A stretch of DNA of 8,669 nt from assembly GCA_949127695.1 (NCBI GenBank), contig CASBQH010000424.1:1-8669 (forward strand), written 5' to 3'. Source of the DNA: Synechococcales cyanobacterium PMM_0073 (GTDB taxonomy: Bacteria; Cyanobacteriota; Cyanobacteriia; Elainellales; Elainellaceae). Position numbers and translations under genes: made by a program. This document shows positions 1 to 5,627 of this stretch, in pieces (position 1 is the first letter of the stretch; every line of letters begins with the position of its first letter). The notes under the pieces are model-generated. The model made no database searches, was not told the origin of the DNA, and worked only from the letters and a program-made list of their open reading frames with translations.

Positions 1-165
1 ATAATAGACAGATTTTTAAAAATTTTCCTCAAAGCTGTCAAAATGATCACATTAATTAGCCACATTTTAGCAGTCCTGACTCTGCGGCGGCTCAGATCGG
101 GTTTGATTGAGCCGCCGCAGAGCTAGAGGCTTGCAAATTAAGCCGAATTAATCTGCTGAATCAAT
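1..165. other. Intergenic region left of psb30
   Basis: No convincing coding frame is seen here. The first 60 bases are AT-rich and contain a perfect 12-bp palindrome ATTTTTAAAAAT at 12-23, flanked by short complementary arms GACAG (7-11) and CTGTC (35-39). The only strong structure is the GC-rich hairpin at 80-122, listed separately. The stretch may be the 3' flank of psb30 plus the flank of a gene lying outside the window; nothing in it identifies that neighbour. Confidence 0.6.
80..122 (-). terminator. GC-rich hairpin downstream of psb30, possible terminator
   Basis: A perfect 14-bp inverted repeat has arms CTCTGCGGCGGCTC (80-93) and GAGCCGCCGCAGAG (109-122), with one more A-T pair inside and a loop of about 13-15 bases. 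It lies 43 bases past the psb30 stop codon. Neither side carries a run of T, so it is not a textbook intrinsic terminator. It may instead end transcription with help, or stabilise the 3' end of the short psb30 mRNA. The symmetrical stem could serve transcripts arriving from either side. Confidence 0.5.
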
Positions 166-297
166 CTACAGATCGCCGCCTCGAAAGGCTAGCACAAAAA
201 TCACGGCGGGTCCCGCAATCACAATCAGCGCCAGCATGGTTAGCTGAGCGATTGTTTCAAAATTGATGCCGCCCAACAGCCCAGATAAAAAGTCCAT
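166..297 (-). CDS. psb30: Photosystem II reaction centre protein Psb30 (Ycf12)
   Basis: Psb30 is a one-helix membrane subunit at the edge of the photosystem II core in the thylakoid membrane; it is not essential but stabilises the complex. The 43-residue product reads [10 protein letters not shown], then [15 protein letters not shown], then a hydrophobic stretch with AGPAVIF, and ends in FRGGDL. The NFE-IAQLTM segment, the AGP turn in the single transmembrane helix (about residues 17-37) and the short R-G-(D/N)-L tail match the known family pattern, whose members are about 45 residues. A GGGAGG Shine-Dalgarno element (302-307 on the opposite strand) sits 4 bases before the ATG, supporting this start. 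The gene diverges from the cysteine-cluster gene across a 167-base gap. No well-matched promoter was found. Identity is recognised from memory of the family, not a search. Confidence 0.9.
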   Translation of the reverse strand: MDFLSGLLGGINFETIAQLTMLALIVIAGPAVIFVLAFRGGDL

Positions 298-450
298 ATC
301 GCCTCCCAAACAAGCCCACGAGTTTTAACGGTAATTTAACGTAGCCTAGATCACGAATCCGCCCCCATTTTACCTGCTTGAGGCCGGAATCTCTGCATAA
401 AGTTACAGTCTGTTTAAAGCTCGCTAAAGTGGATTGGGTAGAACACAGAC

Positions 451-455
451 AAGGA
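451..455 (+). promoter_or_regulatory. Ribosome binding site deciding the YkgJ-type start
   Basis: AAGGA lies 9 bases before the ATG at 465. The frame is open further upstream to an ATG at 378, but the extra 29 residues lack family character and that ATG has no comparable site. This favours the ATG at 465. Confidence 0.6.
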
Positions 456-464
456 ACTGCTCGC

Positions 465-815
465 ATGGCAACCTGGCATTGCGTAAAACACTGTGGCGCT
501 TGCTGCCACCTTGACCCCACCGATCGGCCTGATCTAGATGAATATCTTTCGCCGCCCGAACTGGCGCTATATCTGAGTATGGTGGGCGAAGACGGCTGGT
601 GCATTAACTACGACGGGCTGAACCGCGAATGTCGGATCTATGCCGAGCGGCCTCGGTTCTGTCGGGTAGAAGCCGAGGTGTTTCAGGATCTCTATGGGAT
701 TGAAACCGACGAGCTGAACGAGTTTGCGATCGACTGCTGCCGTGAGCAAATTGAAGGCGTTTATGGCGACCGCAGCCTGGAAATGCTGCGCTTTGATCAG
801 GCGGTTGGCATCTAG
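465..815 (+). CDS. YkgJ-family cysteine cluster protein (CxxxCGxCC, zinc/iron-chelating type)
   Basis: This is a small soluble protein of 116 residues with nine cysteines. The diagnostic cluster CVKHCGACC supplies C6, C10, C13 and C14. Further cysteines are C46 (GWC), C56 (NRECRIYAERP), C66 (RFCR) and the pair C91-C92. The pattern of an N-terminal CxxxCGxCC, a central C-x-IY-x-RP-x2-C and a late CC matches Pfam CxxCxxCC / YkgJ (UPF0153) proteins, which are thought to bind zinc or an iron-sulfur centre and whose biochemical role is unsettled. Some databases label them flagellin N-methylases, which makes no sense for a cyanobacterium. It starts at 465 rather than 378 because of the AAGGA site and family length. 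It lies 98 bases upstream of the manganese-transporter pair on the same strand, so co-transcription and a metal-related role are possible but inferred. No signal peptide or membrane segment is seen. Confidence 0.8.
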   Translation: MATWHCVKHCGACCHLDPTDRPDLDEYLSPPELALYLSMVGEDGWCINYDGLNRECRIYAERPRFCRVEAEVFQDLYGIETDELNEFAIDCCREQIEGVYGDRSLEMLRFDQAVGI

Positions 816-913
816 TTCGCCGCAGTTTATCGCTGGGGGTTGCATCTTGGCTGGCAGATCGAGATAAAATGAGAAGAATATGAAAGCAGATCCTCGTCAG
901 GACGTGATCGCCC

Positions 914-1282
914 ATGCCGCTCCAGCCCGTCTCGCCGCCATTGACTAGCATCCCGTTGGGTGAGGCCACAGAGCCATCTGCTGCTAATGGCGCTAATAGC
1001 AGTCCCCATCTAAAAGTATTTCTCTCCACGTTTTTAACAATTTTTCTGGCTGAGCTGGGCGACAAAACTCAGCTGGCGACGCTGCTGCTCACGGCCAAGT
1101 CTCATGCGCCCTGGATTGTGTTTGCGGGTGCGGGCACGGCGTTGGTGCTGACGAGCTTGATTGGCGTCTGGCTGGGCAGCTGGCTGGCGCAGCGGATTTC
1201 TCCCCAAACGCTGGAGAAGGCGGCGGGTCTGCTGCTGCTGCTAATTTCGGCGCAGCTATTTTGGGAAGTATTTCACCTTTAG
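914..1282 (+). CDS. UPF0016/GDT1-family half-transporter, first subunit (probable Mn2+ transporter)
   Basis: The 122-residue protein carries one copy of the family signature E-x-G-D-K-(T/S), seen as ELGDKT at residues 47-52, which forms the cation-binding site. It has about three hydrophobic helices: residues 33-47, 67-90 and 102-119. Full-length members (TMEM165, Gdt1, PAM71, cyanobacterial Mnx) have two such repeats in about 200 residues and move Mn2+, or Ca2+, out of the cytosol; in cyanobacteria the best studied member feeds manganese into the thylakoid lumen. Here only one repeat is present, and the other is supplied by the next gene. An extra N-terminus of about 32 polar residues precedes the first helix. 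The ATG at 914 has an AGGA (899-902) 11 bases upstream, a little far; no later in-frame ATG exists before the first helix. Substrate is inferred from family. Confidence 0.85.
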   Translation: MPLQPVSPPLTSIPLGEATEPSAANGANSSPHLKVFLSTFLTIFLAELGDKTQLATLLLTAKSHAPWIVFAGAGTALVLTSLIGVWLGSWLAQRISPQTLEKAAGLLLLLISAQLFWEVFHL

Positions 1283-1311
1283 GTTCACCTTTCAGCATTT
1301 AGGCGACGCAT

Positions 1312-1629
1312 ATGGATTGGCATCTGTTGGGAATCAGCTTTGTGATGGTGTTTGTCTCTGAGCTAGGCGATAAGAGCCAGCTGGCGGCAATTGCGCTCAG
1401 CGGCAGCTCGAAGTCGCTGAAGGCCGTTTTCTTGGGCAGCTCCGCCGCGCTGCTGCTGGCTAGTCTGTTGGGTGTTTTGCTAGGGGAAGGCGTTTCGCAG
1501 CTGCTGCCCATGGCTTGGGTGAAAGGAATTGCGGCTACGGGCTTTGCCGGGATGGGGCTGAAGCTGCTGCTCTCTAGCGCTGAGCCAGCTGAGCTACCTG
1601 AAATTTGCGACCCGCAGGCTGAGGCTTAG
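1312..1629 (+). CDS. UPF0016/GDT1-family half-transporter, second subunit (probable Mn2+ transporter)
   Basis: This 105-residue protein is the partner repeat of the upstream gene. The signature ELGDKS is at residues 17-22, straight after the first hydrophobic helix (5-17), with two more helices at about 36-58 and 70-87 and a polar acidic tail (EPAELPEICDPQAEA). The gap from the previous stop codon is 29 bases on the same strand, so the two are very likely co-transcribed and assemble as a heterodimer that recreates the two-motif fold of single-chain members. Tandem half-genes of this kind are known in cyanobacteria. The ribosome site before the ATG at 1312 is weak (AGGCG at 1301-1305), which could suit translational coupling. 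The stop is only 37 bases from the convergent ABC transporter stop, with no clear hairpin between. Confidence 0.85.
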   Translation: MDWHLLGISFVMVFVSELGDKSQLAAIALSGSSKSLKAVFLGSSAALLLASLLGVLLGEGVSQLLPMAWVKGIAATGFAGMGLKLLLSSAEPAELPEICDPQAEA

Positions 1630-1666
1630 AGTCAGCCTGCTCCCACCCCCCTACATAAATTACAAA

Positions 1667-3670
1667 TTACACAAACGCCTCTTCGTTCACCCGGTAGTCT
1701 TGAATCGGCGTTAGCTTCCAGCTAGAGTCACTATACAGCTCTAGCACAAAGTCGTGATATTTCAGCAAACTGGTGCGATGCCCGACGCTGACGAAGGTGG
1801 TTCCCAGCGCACGCAGCCGCTCATAAAGCCGCTTTTCATTCTCTAGATCTAGGGCGCTGGTGGCCTCGTCCAGCATGGCGTAGCTCGGCTTGCTCAGCAG
1901 CAGTCGGGCAAAGGCGAGTCGCTGCTGTTCGCCCAAAGACAGCAGATCTCGCCAGTCTAGCTCCATGTCAAAGCCGCCAACTCGCTCGACTAGCTCTGGC
2001 AGATTGGCCTGCTGCAAGGCGACCTGAAGCTGGGCGTTGTCGGTATCACGGTCGAGGTGGGGATAGAGCAACTGGTCGCGCAGCGTGCCCAGCACCATGT
2101 AAGGCCGCTGCGGCAAGAACAGCATCTCTGAGAGATCGGGGCGGGAAATGCTGCCGCTGCCGCTGTTCCAGAGTCCGGCGATTGCCCGCAGCAAAGAGCT
2201 TTTGCCGACGCCGCTCTGCCCCACAATCACCAGGCTCTGCTGCGGCTGAAGCGCCACAGACAGATTGCTGAGCAGGCTGCGCTGCCCTTTGGGCGTATTT
2301 AGCGACAGGTCGTTCAGGGCAATTTCGGGCGCTTGTTGGGTATGGATAGTGCTGACCTCGGCAGGCGGCGGCTGATCTTGCGCCTCCAGCGCTTCAGTGA
2401 AGGTTTCAAGGCGGTTAATGCCTGCGGCAAAGGTGCTGAGCTGGTTAATTTGCAGCACCACCAGCGCAAAGGCTTCAAAAATTTGGCTAAAGGCAAAGCC
2501 AGCCTGGGTAATATCACCAAATTTGATCTGCTCTGAAAAATAGAGCGGAGCCAAAATTACCGAAGGCAGAATAAAAGTGGCATAGCGGTAGGGCGTGCGG
2601 AAGAGAGCCAGGTTACGCTGCCAGCCAATCAAAAACCGAAAGTTTTGCAGCACGTCAGTAAAGCGACGGCGGATCTGCCCCATTGCTTGGGCTTCGCCTT
2701 GATAGAAGGCAATTGACTCAGCGTTGTCGCGCACATGCACTAGCCCATAGCGAAAATCGGCCTCGCGGCGCAGCTGATTAAAGTTGAGTGAGATCAGCCT
2801 GCGACCAAATAGGGCTGCAACTATTGTCCCTACCAAGGCATAGCCTACTAGAAAAATTGCCAGAAACTGCGAGATTGACCAGAGAATGCCGGTGAACGAG
2901 ATCACGTCAATCAGAGCGCCCAGACCCAGCAGCAGAAAGCTGAGGCTAGTTGTGGTAAATGACTTAATATCTTCGGCGATTCGCTGATCCGGGTTGTCGA
3001 TATCTTCTTCAAAGTTGATTTCGTAATAGGCGCGGCTGTGAAAATATTGGCCGAGAAACTTTTGAGTCATCCAGTCGCGCCAGCGCAGACCCAGCAGATC
3101 CTGAACGAAGTTGAAGAACACCACAATTGGCGTGGCCACCACAAACACGCCCGCATAGACAAAAAAGAACCGCCAAAACGTGGGGGCATCGCGCTCGGAA
3201 AGTGCCGTAGTAAAGAAATTGCCTACGTAGCTAATCAGCACGTTCATGCCGCTCACCGCCAGCGACAGCAGCAGCAGCACGCCCAAAAATAGCCATTGCT
3301 GCCAGCGCGGAATCACCTGCCGCCGCGCCAGGAAAAGCGCCACCGCTGGAATCAGCAGCGCCGCCAGCACAATCCAAATTGCCGGAGAGCTGAATGTGCC
3401 CTGTACTAAGCCAATCAGCCCACCCGCTGTTTCGGCCATAAAGCTTGGCAGCAGCGCCTTTAGCAGAAATACAACACCGCCAGTCAGCAAAAACAGCAGC
3501 GCAAACAAAAATACAATCAGCAGCCCAATCAGCAGAAAAAACTGCTTGCCTTGGTTCTTGGCTGTCGGGAACCAGTAGGGCTGAGCAATTGCCACAAAGC
3601 GGTTCCAAAGCTGACGATCAAATTGGCTCAATCGCTTGAGTGACGGACGGTTTGAAGGGACAACGGTCAT
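1667..3670 (-). CDS. ABC transporter, fused permease and ATPase, SbmA/BacA-YddA (ABCD-like) type
   Basis: A 667-residue half-transporter with an N-terminal membrane domain and C-terminal ATPase, expected to work as a homodimer in the inner (or thylakoid) membrane. Hydrophobic segments lie at about 43-75, 92-116, 125-150, 168-192, 243-290 and 365-405. Between them is NPDQRIAED (226-234), the conserved cytoplasmic-loop signature of the ABC_membrane_2 / ABCD group. The ATPase has Walker A GQSGVGKS (484-491), Q-loop in LPQRPYMVLGTLRDQ (Q521), signature LSLGEQQ (577-583), Walker B AMLDE (598-602) and the H-loop histidine 631; all catalytic residues are present. Relatives include E. coli YddA, BacA-like Rv1819c (vitamin B12 and peptide import) and peroxisomal fatty-acyl transporters, so substrate cannot be assigned. 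The ATG at 3670 is preceded by AAGAGAGAG, a fair ribosome site. The DUF72 gene ends 61 bases upstream on the same strand. Confidence 0.88.
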   Translation of the reverse strand: MTVVPSNRPSLKRLSQFDRQLWNRFVAIAQPYWFPTAKNQGKQFFLLIGLLIVFLFALLFLLTGGVVFLLKALLPSFMAETAGGLIGLVQGTFSSPAIWIVLAALLIPAVALFLARRQVIPRWQQWLFLGVLLLLSLAVSGMNVLISYVGNFFTTALSERDAPTFWRFFFVYAGVFVVATPIVVFFNFVQDLLGLRWRDWMTQKFLGQYFHSRAYYEINFEEDIDNPDQRIAEDIKSFTTTSLSFLLLGLGALIDVISFTGILWSISQFLAIFLVGYALVGTIVAALFGRRLISLNFNQLRREADFRYGLVHVRDNAESIAFYQGEAQAMGQIRRRFTDVLQNFRFLIGWQRNLALFRTPYRYATFILPSVILAPLYFSEQIKFGDITQAGFAFSQIFEAFALVVLQINQLSTFAAGINRLETFTEALEAQDQPPPAEVSTIHTQQAPEIALNDLSLNTPKGQRSLLSNLSVALQPQQSLVIVGQSGVGKSSLLRAIAGLWNSGSGSISRPDLSEMLFLPQRPYMVLGTLRDQLLYPHLDRDTDNAQLQVALQQANLPELVERVGGFDMELDWRDLLSLGEQQRLAFARLLLSKPSYAMLDEATSALDLENEKRLYERLRALGTTFVSVGHRTSLLKYHDFVLELYSDSSWKLTPIQDYRVNEEAFV

Positions 3671-3731
3671 GCAGCTCTCTCTTAAACGTAGGGTGTGGGA
3701 TCAATCCATCGCCTATTTTAAGGCTCAGTTC

Positions 3732-4595
3732 CTAAAACAAGTCGAGTTGGGTAGCAGTAGGTTGAGATGCTTCAATCAAATTCCAGGGCAGAGGCGGCAC
3801 TAGCTCTGGCGCAGCGTTTTCTAAAAGCTGCTGAAACTGTCGGGCAATTTGGGGTGAATGCTGCTCAACGGGGCAATGCACAAAGAAATAAACCTGCCGA
3901 TTTTGCGCTAGCCACTGCTGAACTTGCTCAGCCCAACCCTCCAGGTAGGTTTGATTGTAGGCCAGCTCTGGATGACTGATGTAGCGCACGACGCCAAAAT
4001 CAGCAGTTATCACAGGCTGAAGCGGCAGGCGTGGCTTACGGCGCTCGGAGGTGAGCTGCGGATCGTCTGGGCAGTCATAGATTGGGCGCGAATCTAGCAG
4101 CACTCGCCCCATGCCAAAATTGGCCAGCAATGCATTCACCCGCTCAGCCTGCTCCGGCTCAAACCAGCCCAGATGCCGCAGCTCCACCGCCAGCCTCACA
4201 TTGGCAGGACAGGCGCGCAAAAAAGCCTCCAGATCGGCAAATTCTGCGGGGCTGTAGCTGGGCGGCAGCTGAGCAAACAGACCGCCCAGCCGATCGCCCA
4301 ACCCCTGCATTCGTGCCACAAAGCTCAGCAGCTGCGGAATCTGCGGCACCAGTGGCCCCTGATGCGTAATCTGGCGCGGCAGCTTTGGCCAAAACTGAAA
4401 GCCGGGTGGCGTTTGGCTTGCCCAGCGGCTGACGGTTGCCGCATCTGGCACTGAATAAAACGTCGTATTGCCTTCGACTGCCGTAAACCGACGGCTATAG
4501 AGCGGCAAAAAATCGGCAGGCCGACTGCCCAGCGGGAACAGCTCTCCCACCCAGTCTTTGTAAGCCCAAATTGCACAGCCCAGCCAAAAGTTCAT
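3732..4595 (-). CDS. DUF72 (YecE-like) domain protein with a clamp-motif-like C-terminus
   Basis: A 287-residue soluble protein of the DUF72 family, which adopts a TIM-barrel-like fold and has no settled biochemical function. Family landmarks are the N-terminal GCAIWAYKDW (6-15), VEGNTTFYSVP (40-50; usually VE-x-NSTFY), the lysine in FWPKLPRQITH (68-78), AVELRHLGWF (136-145) and the late FFVHCPVEQHSP (237-248). Length is normal for the family (about 240-300). The protein ends in TQLDLF; QLDLF is identical to the consensus peptide that binds the bacterial DNA polymerase sliding clamp. The start at 4595 fits family alignment, but no Shine-Dalgarno sequence is visible before it. A TATGTTAAAT stretch ends only 2 bases before the ATG, so a leaderless mRNA is possible though unproven. 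It diverges from the repeat-protein gene and lies upstream of the ABC transporter. Confidence 0.87.
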   Translation of the reverse strand: MNFWLGCAIWAYKDWVGELFPLGSRPADFLPLYSRRFTAVEGNTTFYSVPDAATVSRWASQTPPGFQFWPKLPRQITHQGPLVPQIPQLLSFVARMQGLGDRLGGLFAQLPPSYSPAEFADLEAFLRACPANVRLAVELRHLGWFEPEQAERVNALLANFGMGRVLLDSRPIYDCPDDPQLTSERRKPRLPLQPVITADFGVVRYISHPELAYNQTYLEGWAEQVQQWLAQNRQVYFFVHCPVEQHSPQIARQFQQLLENAAPELVPPLPWNLIEASQPTATQLDLF

Positions 4596-4779
4596 CTATT
4601 TAACATAAGCCCGTAAATATCAACCTGACTGCTCTCAGTTTTCTCAGGAAATGATTACCTCAGTCTCAGCTTCTAGTCATAGCAGGTTCAGCGACAGGCT
4701 GCATTGTAGTAATCAAGCCAGTAAAGAGTTCGCTTTACAGAAGCTACTCGATACGCGACTCAATTAAGGAGCAAGCCTC
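4596..4779. promoter_or_regulatory. Divergent intergenic region between the DUF72 and repeat-protein genes
   Basis: This 184-base gap must hold promoters for both diverging genes, but no hexamer pair stands out. It contains a short hairpin GTAAAG-(6 bases)-CTTTAC at 4721-4738, about 26 bases before the ribosome site of the repeat-protein gene. TAAGGAG (4765-4771), 8 bases before the ATG at 4780, is a strong Shine-Dalgarno element. The hairpin could sit in the 5' leader, but a 6-bp stem is weak evidence. Confidence 0.4.
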
Positions 4780-5124
4780 ATGAAACGCATTTTTCTCGCC
4801 ACACTCTCTGTTCTAGCTCTGACGGCTACGGCTACCCCAGCTCTGGCCTTAAACCAACGCTTCGACGCCGAACGCCAGCAGACAATGAACAAGCTCAACC
4901 AGCGTTTTGACAAAGAACACAAAGAGACGCTGAATGCCCTTAGCCCTCGATTTGAGAAAGAGTACCAGGAGACGCTGAATGCCCTGAGTCCTCGGTTCAA
5001 ACAGGAGCGTCAGGAAACCTTGAATGCGCTCAACCCCAGATTTGACGCTGAACGCCAAGAAACCTTGAATGCCCTCGTCCCTCGGTTTGAGAAGTCATAT
5101 CAAAACAACCTGCTCTACAGCTAA
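4780..5124 (+). CDS. Small exported protein made of 15-residue repeats, function unknown
   Basis: I do not recognise this family. The 114-residue product starts with a clear Sec signal peptide: MKRIF, a hydrophobic core (about 5-14), then TATATPALA with an AxA cleavage site after residue 23. The mature part begins exactly at the first of five complete 15-residue repeats (24-38, 39-53, 54-68, 69-83, 84-98) and a degenerate sixth (99-114). The consensus is L-(N/S)-(P/Q)-R-F-(D/E/K)-x-E-x-(Q/K)-E-T-L-N-A. R and F at positions 4 and 5 are invariant in all six units. Each unit looks like a short charged helix started by a Ser/Asn-Pro cap and ended at Asn-Ala-Leu. No cysteine or lipobox is present, so a soluble periplasmic or secreted protein is expected. 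Start is backed by TAAGGAG 8 bases upstream. It is a single-gene unit ending at a strong terminator. Binding or scaffold roles are guesses. Confidence 0.85.
   Translation: MKRIFLATLSVLALTATATPALALNQRFDAERQQTMNKLNQRFDKEHKETLNALSPRFEKEYQETLNALSPRFKQERQETLNALNPRFDAERQETLNALVPRFEKSYQNNLLYS
4849..5121 (+). repeat. 45-bp tandem repeats encoding the 15-residue units
   Basis: Five 45-base units run from 4849 to 5073 (starting at 4849, 4894, 4939, 4984 and 5029), followed by a degenerate sixth at 5074-5121. The endings GAGACGCTGAATGCC (units 2 and 3) and GAAACCTTGAATGC (units 4 and 5) show pairwise relatedness. Units differ at many synonymous positions while the RF and E-T-L-N-A residues persist, which points to old duplications kept by selection on the protein and not recent slippage. 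Confidence 0.85.
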
Positions 5125-5193
5125 GATCGCTGACAGCTTGAGCCTCATTTGATCTGATGCGAGCTGATTTTTAGCGCTCCAAGGTGAAATATC

Positions 5194-5227
5194 TCCCCTA
5201 CTGCTCCACTTCAGTAGGGGATTTTTT
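5194..5227 (+). terminator. Intrinsic terminator after the repeat-protein gene
   Basis: Arms CCCCTACTG (5195-5203) and CAGTAGGGG (5212-5220) form a perfect 9-bp stem, extended by a T-A pair (5194/5221), with an 8-base loop and a run of six T at 5222-5227. It lies about 70 bases past the stop codon at 5124 and separates that gene from the DUF2283 unit. Confidence 0.92.
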
Positions 5228-5311
5228 GGTGAATTTACCGCCCAAACTCTTGTGAATAACACCAGTCAGATCCCAGTCGAGAGCAGCAGTTTGTTGCAGT
5301 TGTTACCAGCT

Positions 5312-5340
5312 TTGGGCGATTGTGATATGCGGGCTACAAT
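5312..5340 (+). promoter_or_regulatory. Probable sigma-70 type promoter of the DUF2283 gene
   Basis: TACAAT at 5335-5340 matches the -10 consensus at five of six bases. TTGGGC at 5312-5317 keeps the TTG of a -35 box with a 17-base spacer. Transcription would begin near 5347, just before the inverted repeat at 5352-5378. The -35 match is partial, and the call rests mainly on the -10 box and spacing. Confidence 0.45.
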
Positions 5341-5351
5341 TTTGAGTAGAT

Positions 5352-5378
5352 CTTGTGACTATGATGACGAGTCACAAG
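5352..5378 (+). promoter_or_regulatory. Inverted repeat in the DUF2283 leader (operator or RNA hairpin)
   Basis: CTTGTGACT (5352-5360) and AGTCACAAG (5370-5378) are a perfect 9-bp inverted repeat with a 9-base spacer. It begins about 12 bases past the predicted -10 box and ends 13 bases before the GGAG ribosome site (5392-5395). It could be a repressor operator just downstream of the promoter or a stem at the 5' end of the mRNA. No T-run follows, so it is not an attenuator terminator. Confidence 0.55.
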
Positions 5379-5400
5379 GGTTCAGGCGAGTGGAGACAGC

Positions 5401-5601
5401 ATGAAGATAACTTATAATCCCGCTACAGACGTGATGCGAATCGTGTTTCGCGACTTGCCGGTGGAAGACTACAACGAAGAGCAGCCGGGAATCAAAATCG
5501 ACTATGACATGGACGATCGGCTGATCGCAATCGAAATTCAGAAGGCTTCAGAGCTAGTCGATAATCCGCATGGCGTTGACTATCAGCGGCTGGGCGATTG
5601 A
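5401..5601 (+). CDS. DUF2283 domain-containing protein
   Basis: A 66-residue soluble protein. The opening MKITYNPATDVMRIVF, the middle PGIKIDYDMDDRLIAIEI and the following (Q)KASEL fit DUF2283, a short beta-rich domain whose members typically read M-K-(I/V)-x-Y-(D/N)-x-x-(A/T)-D-(V/A), then PG-(V/I)-x-x-D-(Y/F)-D-x-(D/E)-x-x-(V/I)-(V/I)-G-(I/F)-E-(I/L). The length is normal for a single-domain member. Members are widespread and uncharacterised; some sit next to DUF4258 or toxin-like genes, but no such partner is adjacent here. GGAG at 5392-5395 lies 5 bases before the ATG. The stop is 17 bases from the convergent clpB stop. Function is unknown. Confidence 0.87.
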   Translation: MKITYNPATDVMRIVFRDLPVEDYNEEQPGIKIDYDMDDRLIAIEIQKASELVDNPHGVDYQRLGD

Positions 5602-5627
5602 TGCCCCAATGCCCGAACTCAGGCATC
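5600..5627. terminator. Weak inverted repeat between convergent DUF2283 and clpB stops
   Basis: GATGCC (5600-5605) and GGCATC (5622-5627) form a 6-bp stem around a 16-base loop, covering the gap and the stop codons of both converging genes. No T-run follows on either strand. It may be a shared weak terminator or chance. Confidence 0.2.

Noticed and set aside
378..464. Longer N-terminus for the cysteine-cluster protein starting at 378
   Set aside because: The extra 29 residues show no family similarity, the ATG at 378 lacks a good ribosome site, and AAGGA is well placed for the ATG at 465.
816..913. A yybP-ykoY manganese riboswitch before the UPF0016 pair
   Set aside because: The 98-base gap is short and shows no convincing conserved loops or paired stems of that riboswitch.
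2333..2536. Plus-strand open frames within the ABC transporter and DUF72 genes
   Set aside because: They overlap strongly supported coding sequence on the other strand and have no recognisable domain or ribosome site.
4764..5058. Minus-strand reading frames opposite the repeat-protein gene with repetitive sequence
   Set aside because: They are mirror images of the 45-bp repeats; the plus strand has a signal peptide, ribosome site and terminator, while the minus frames have none.
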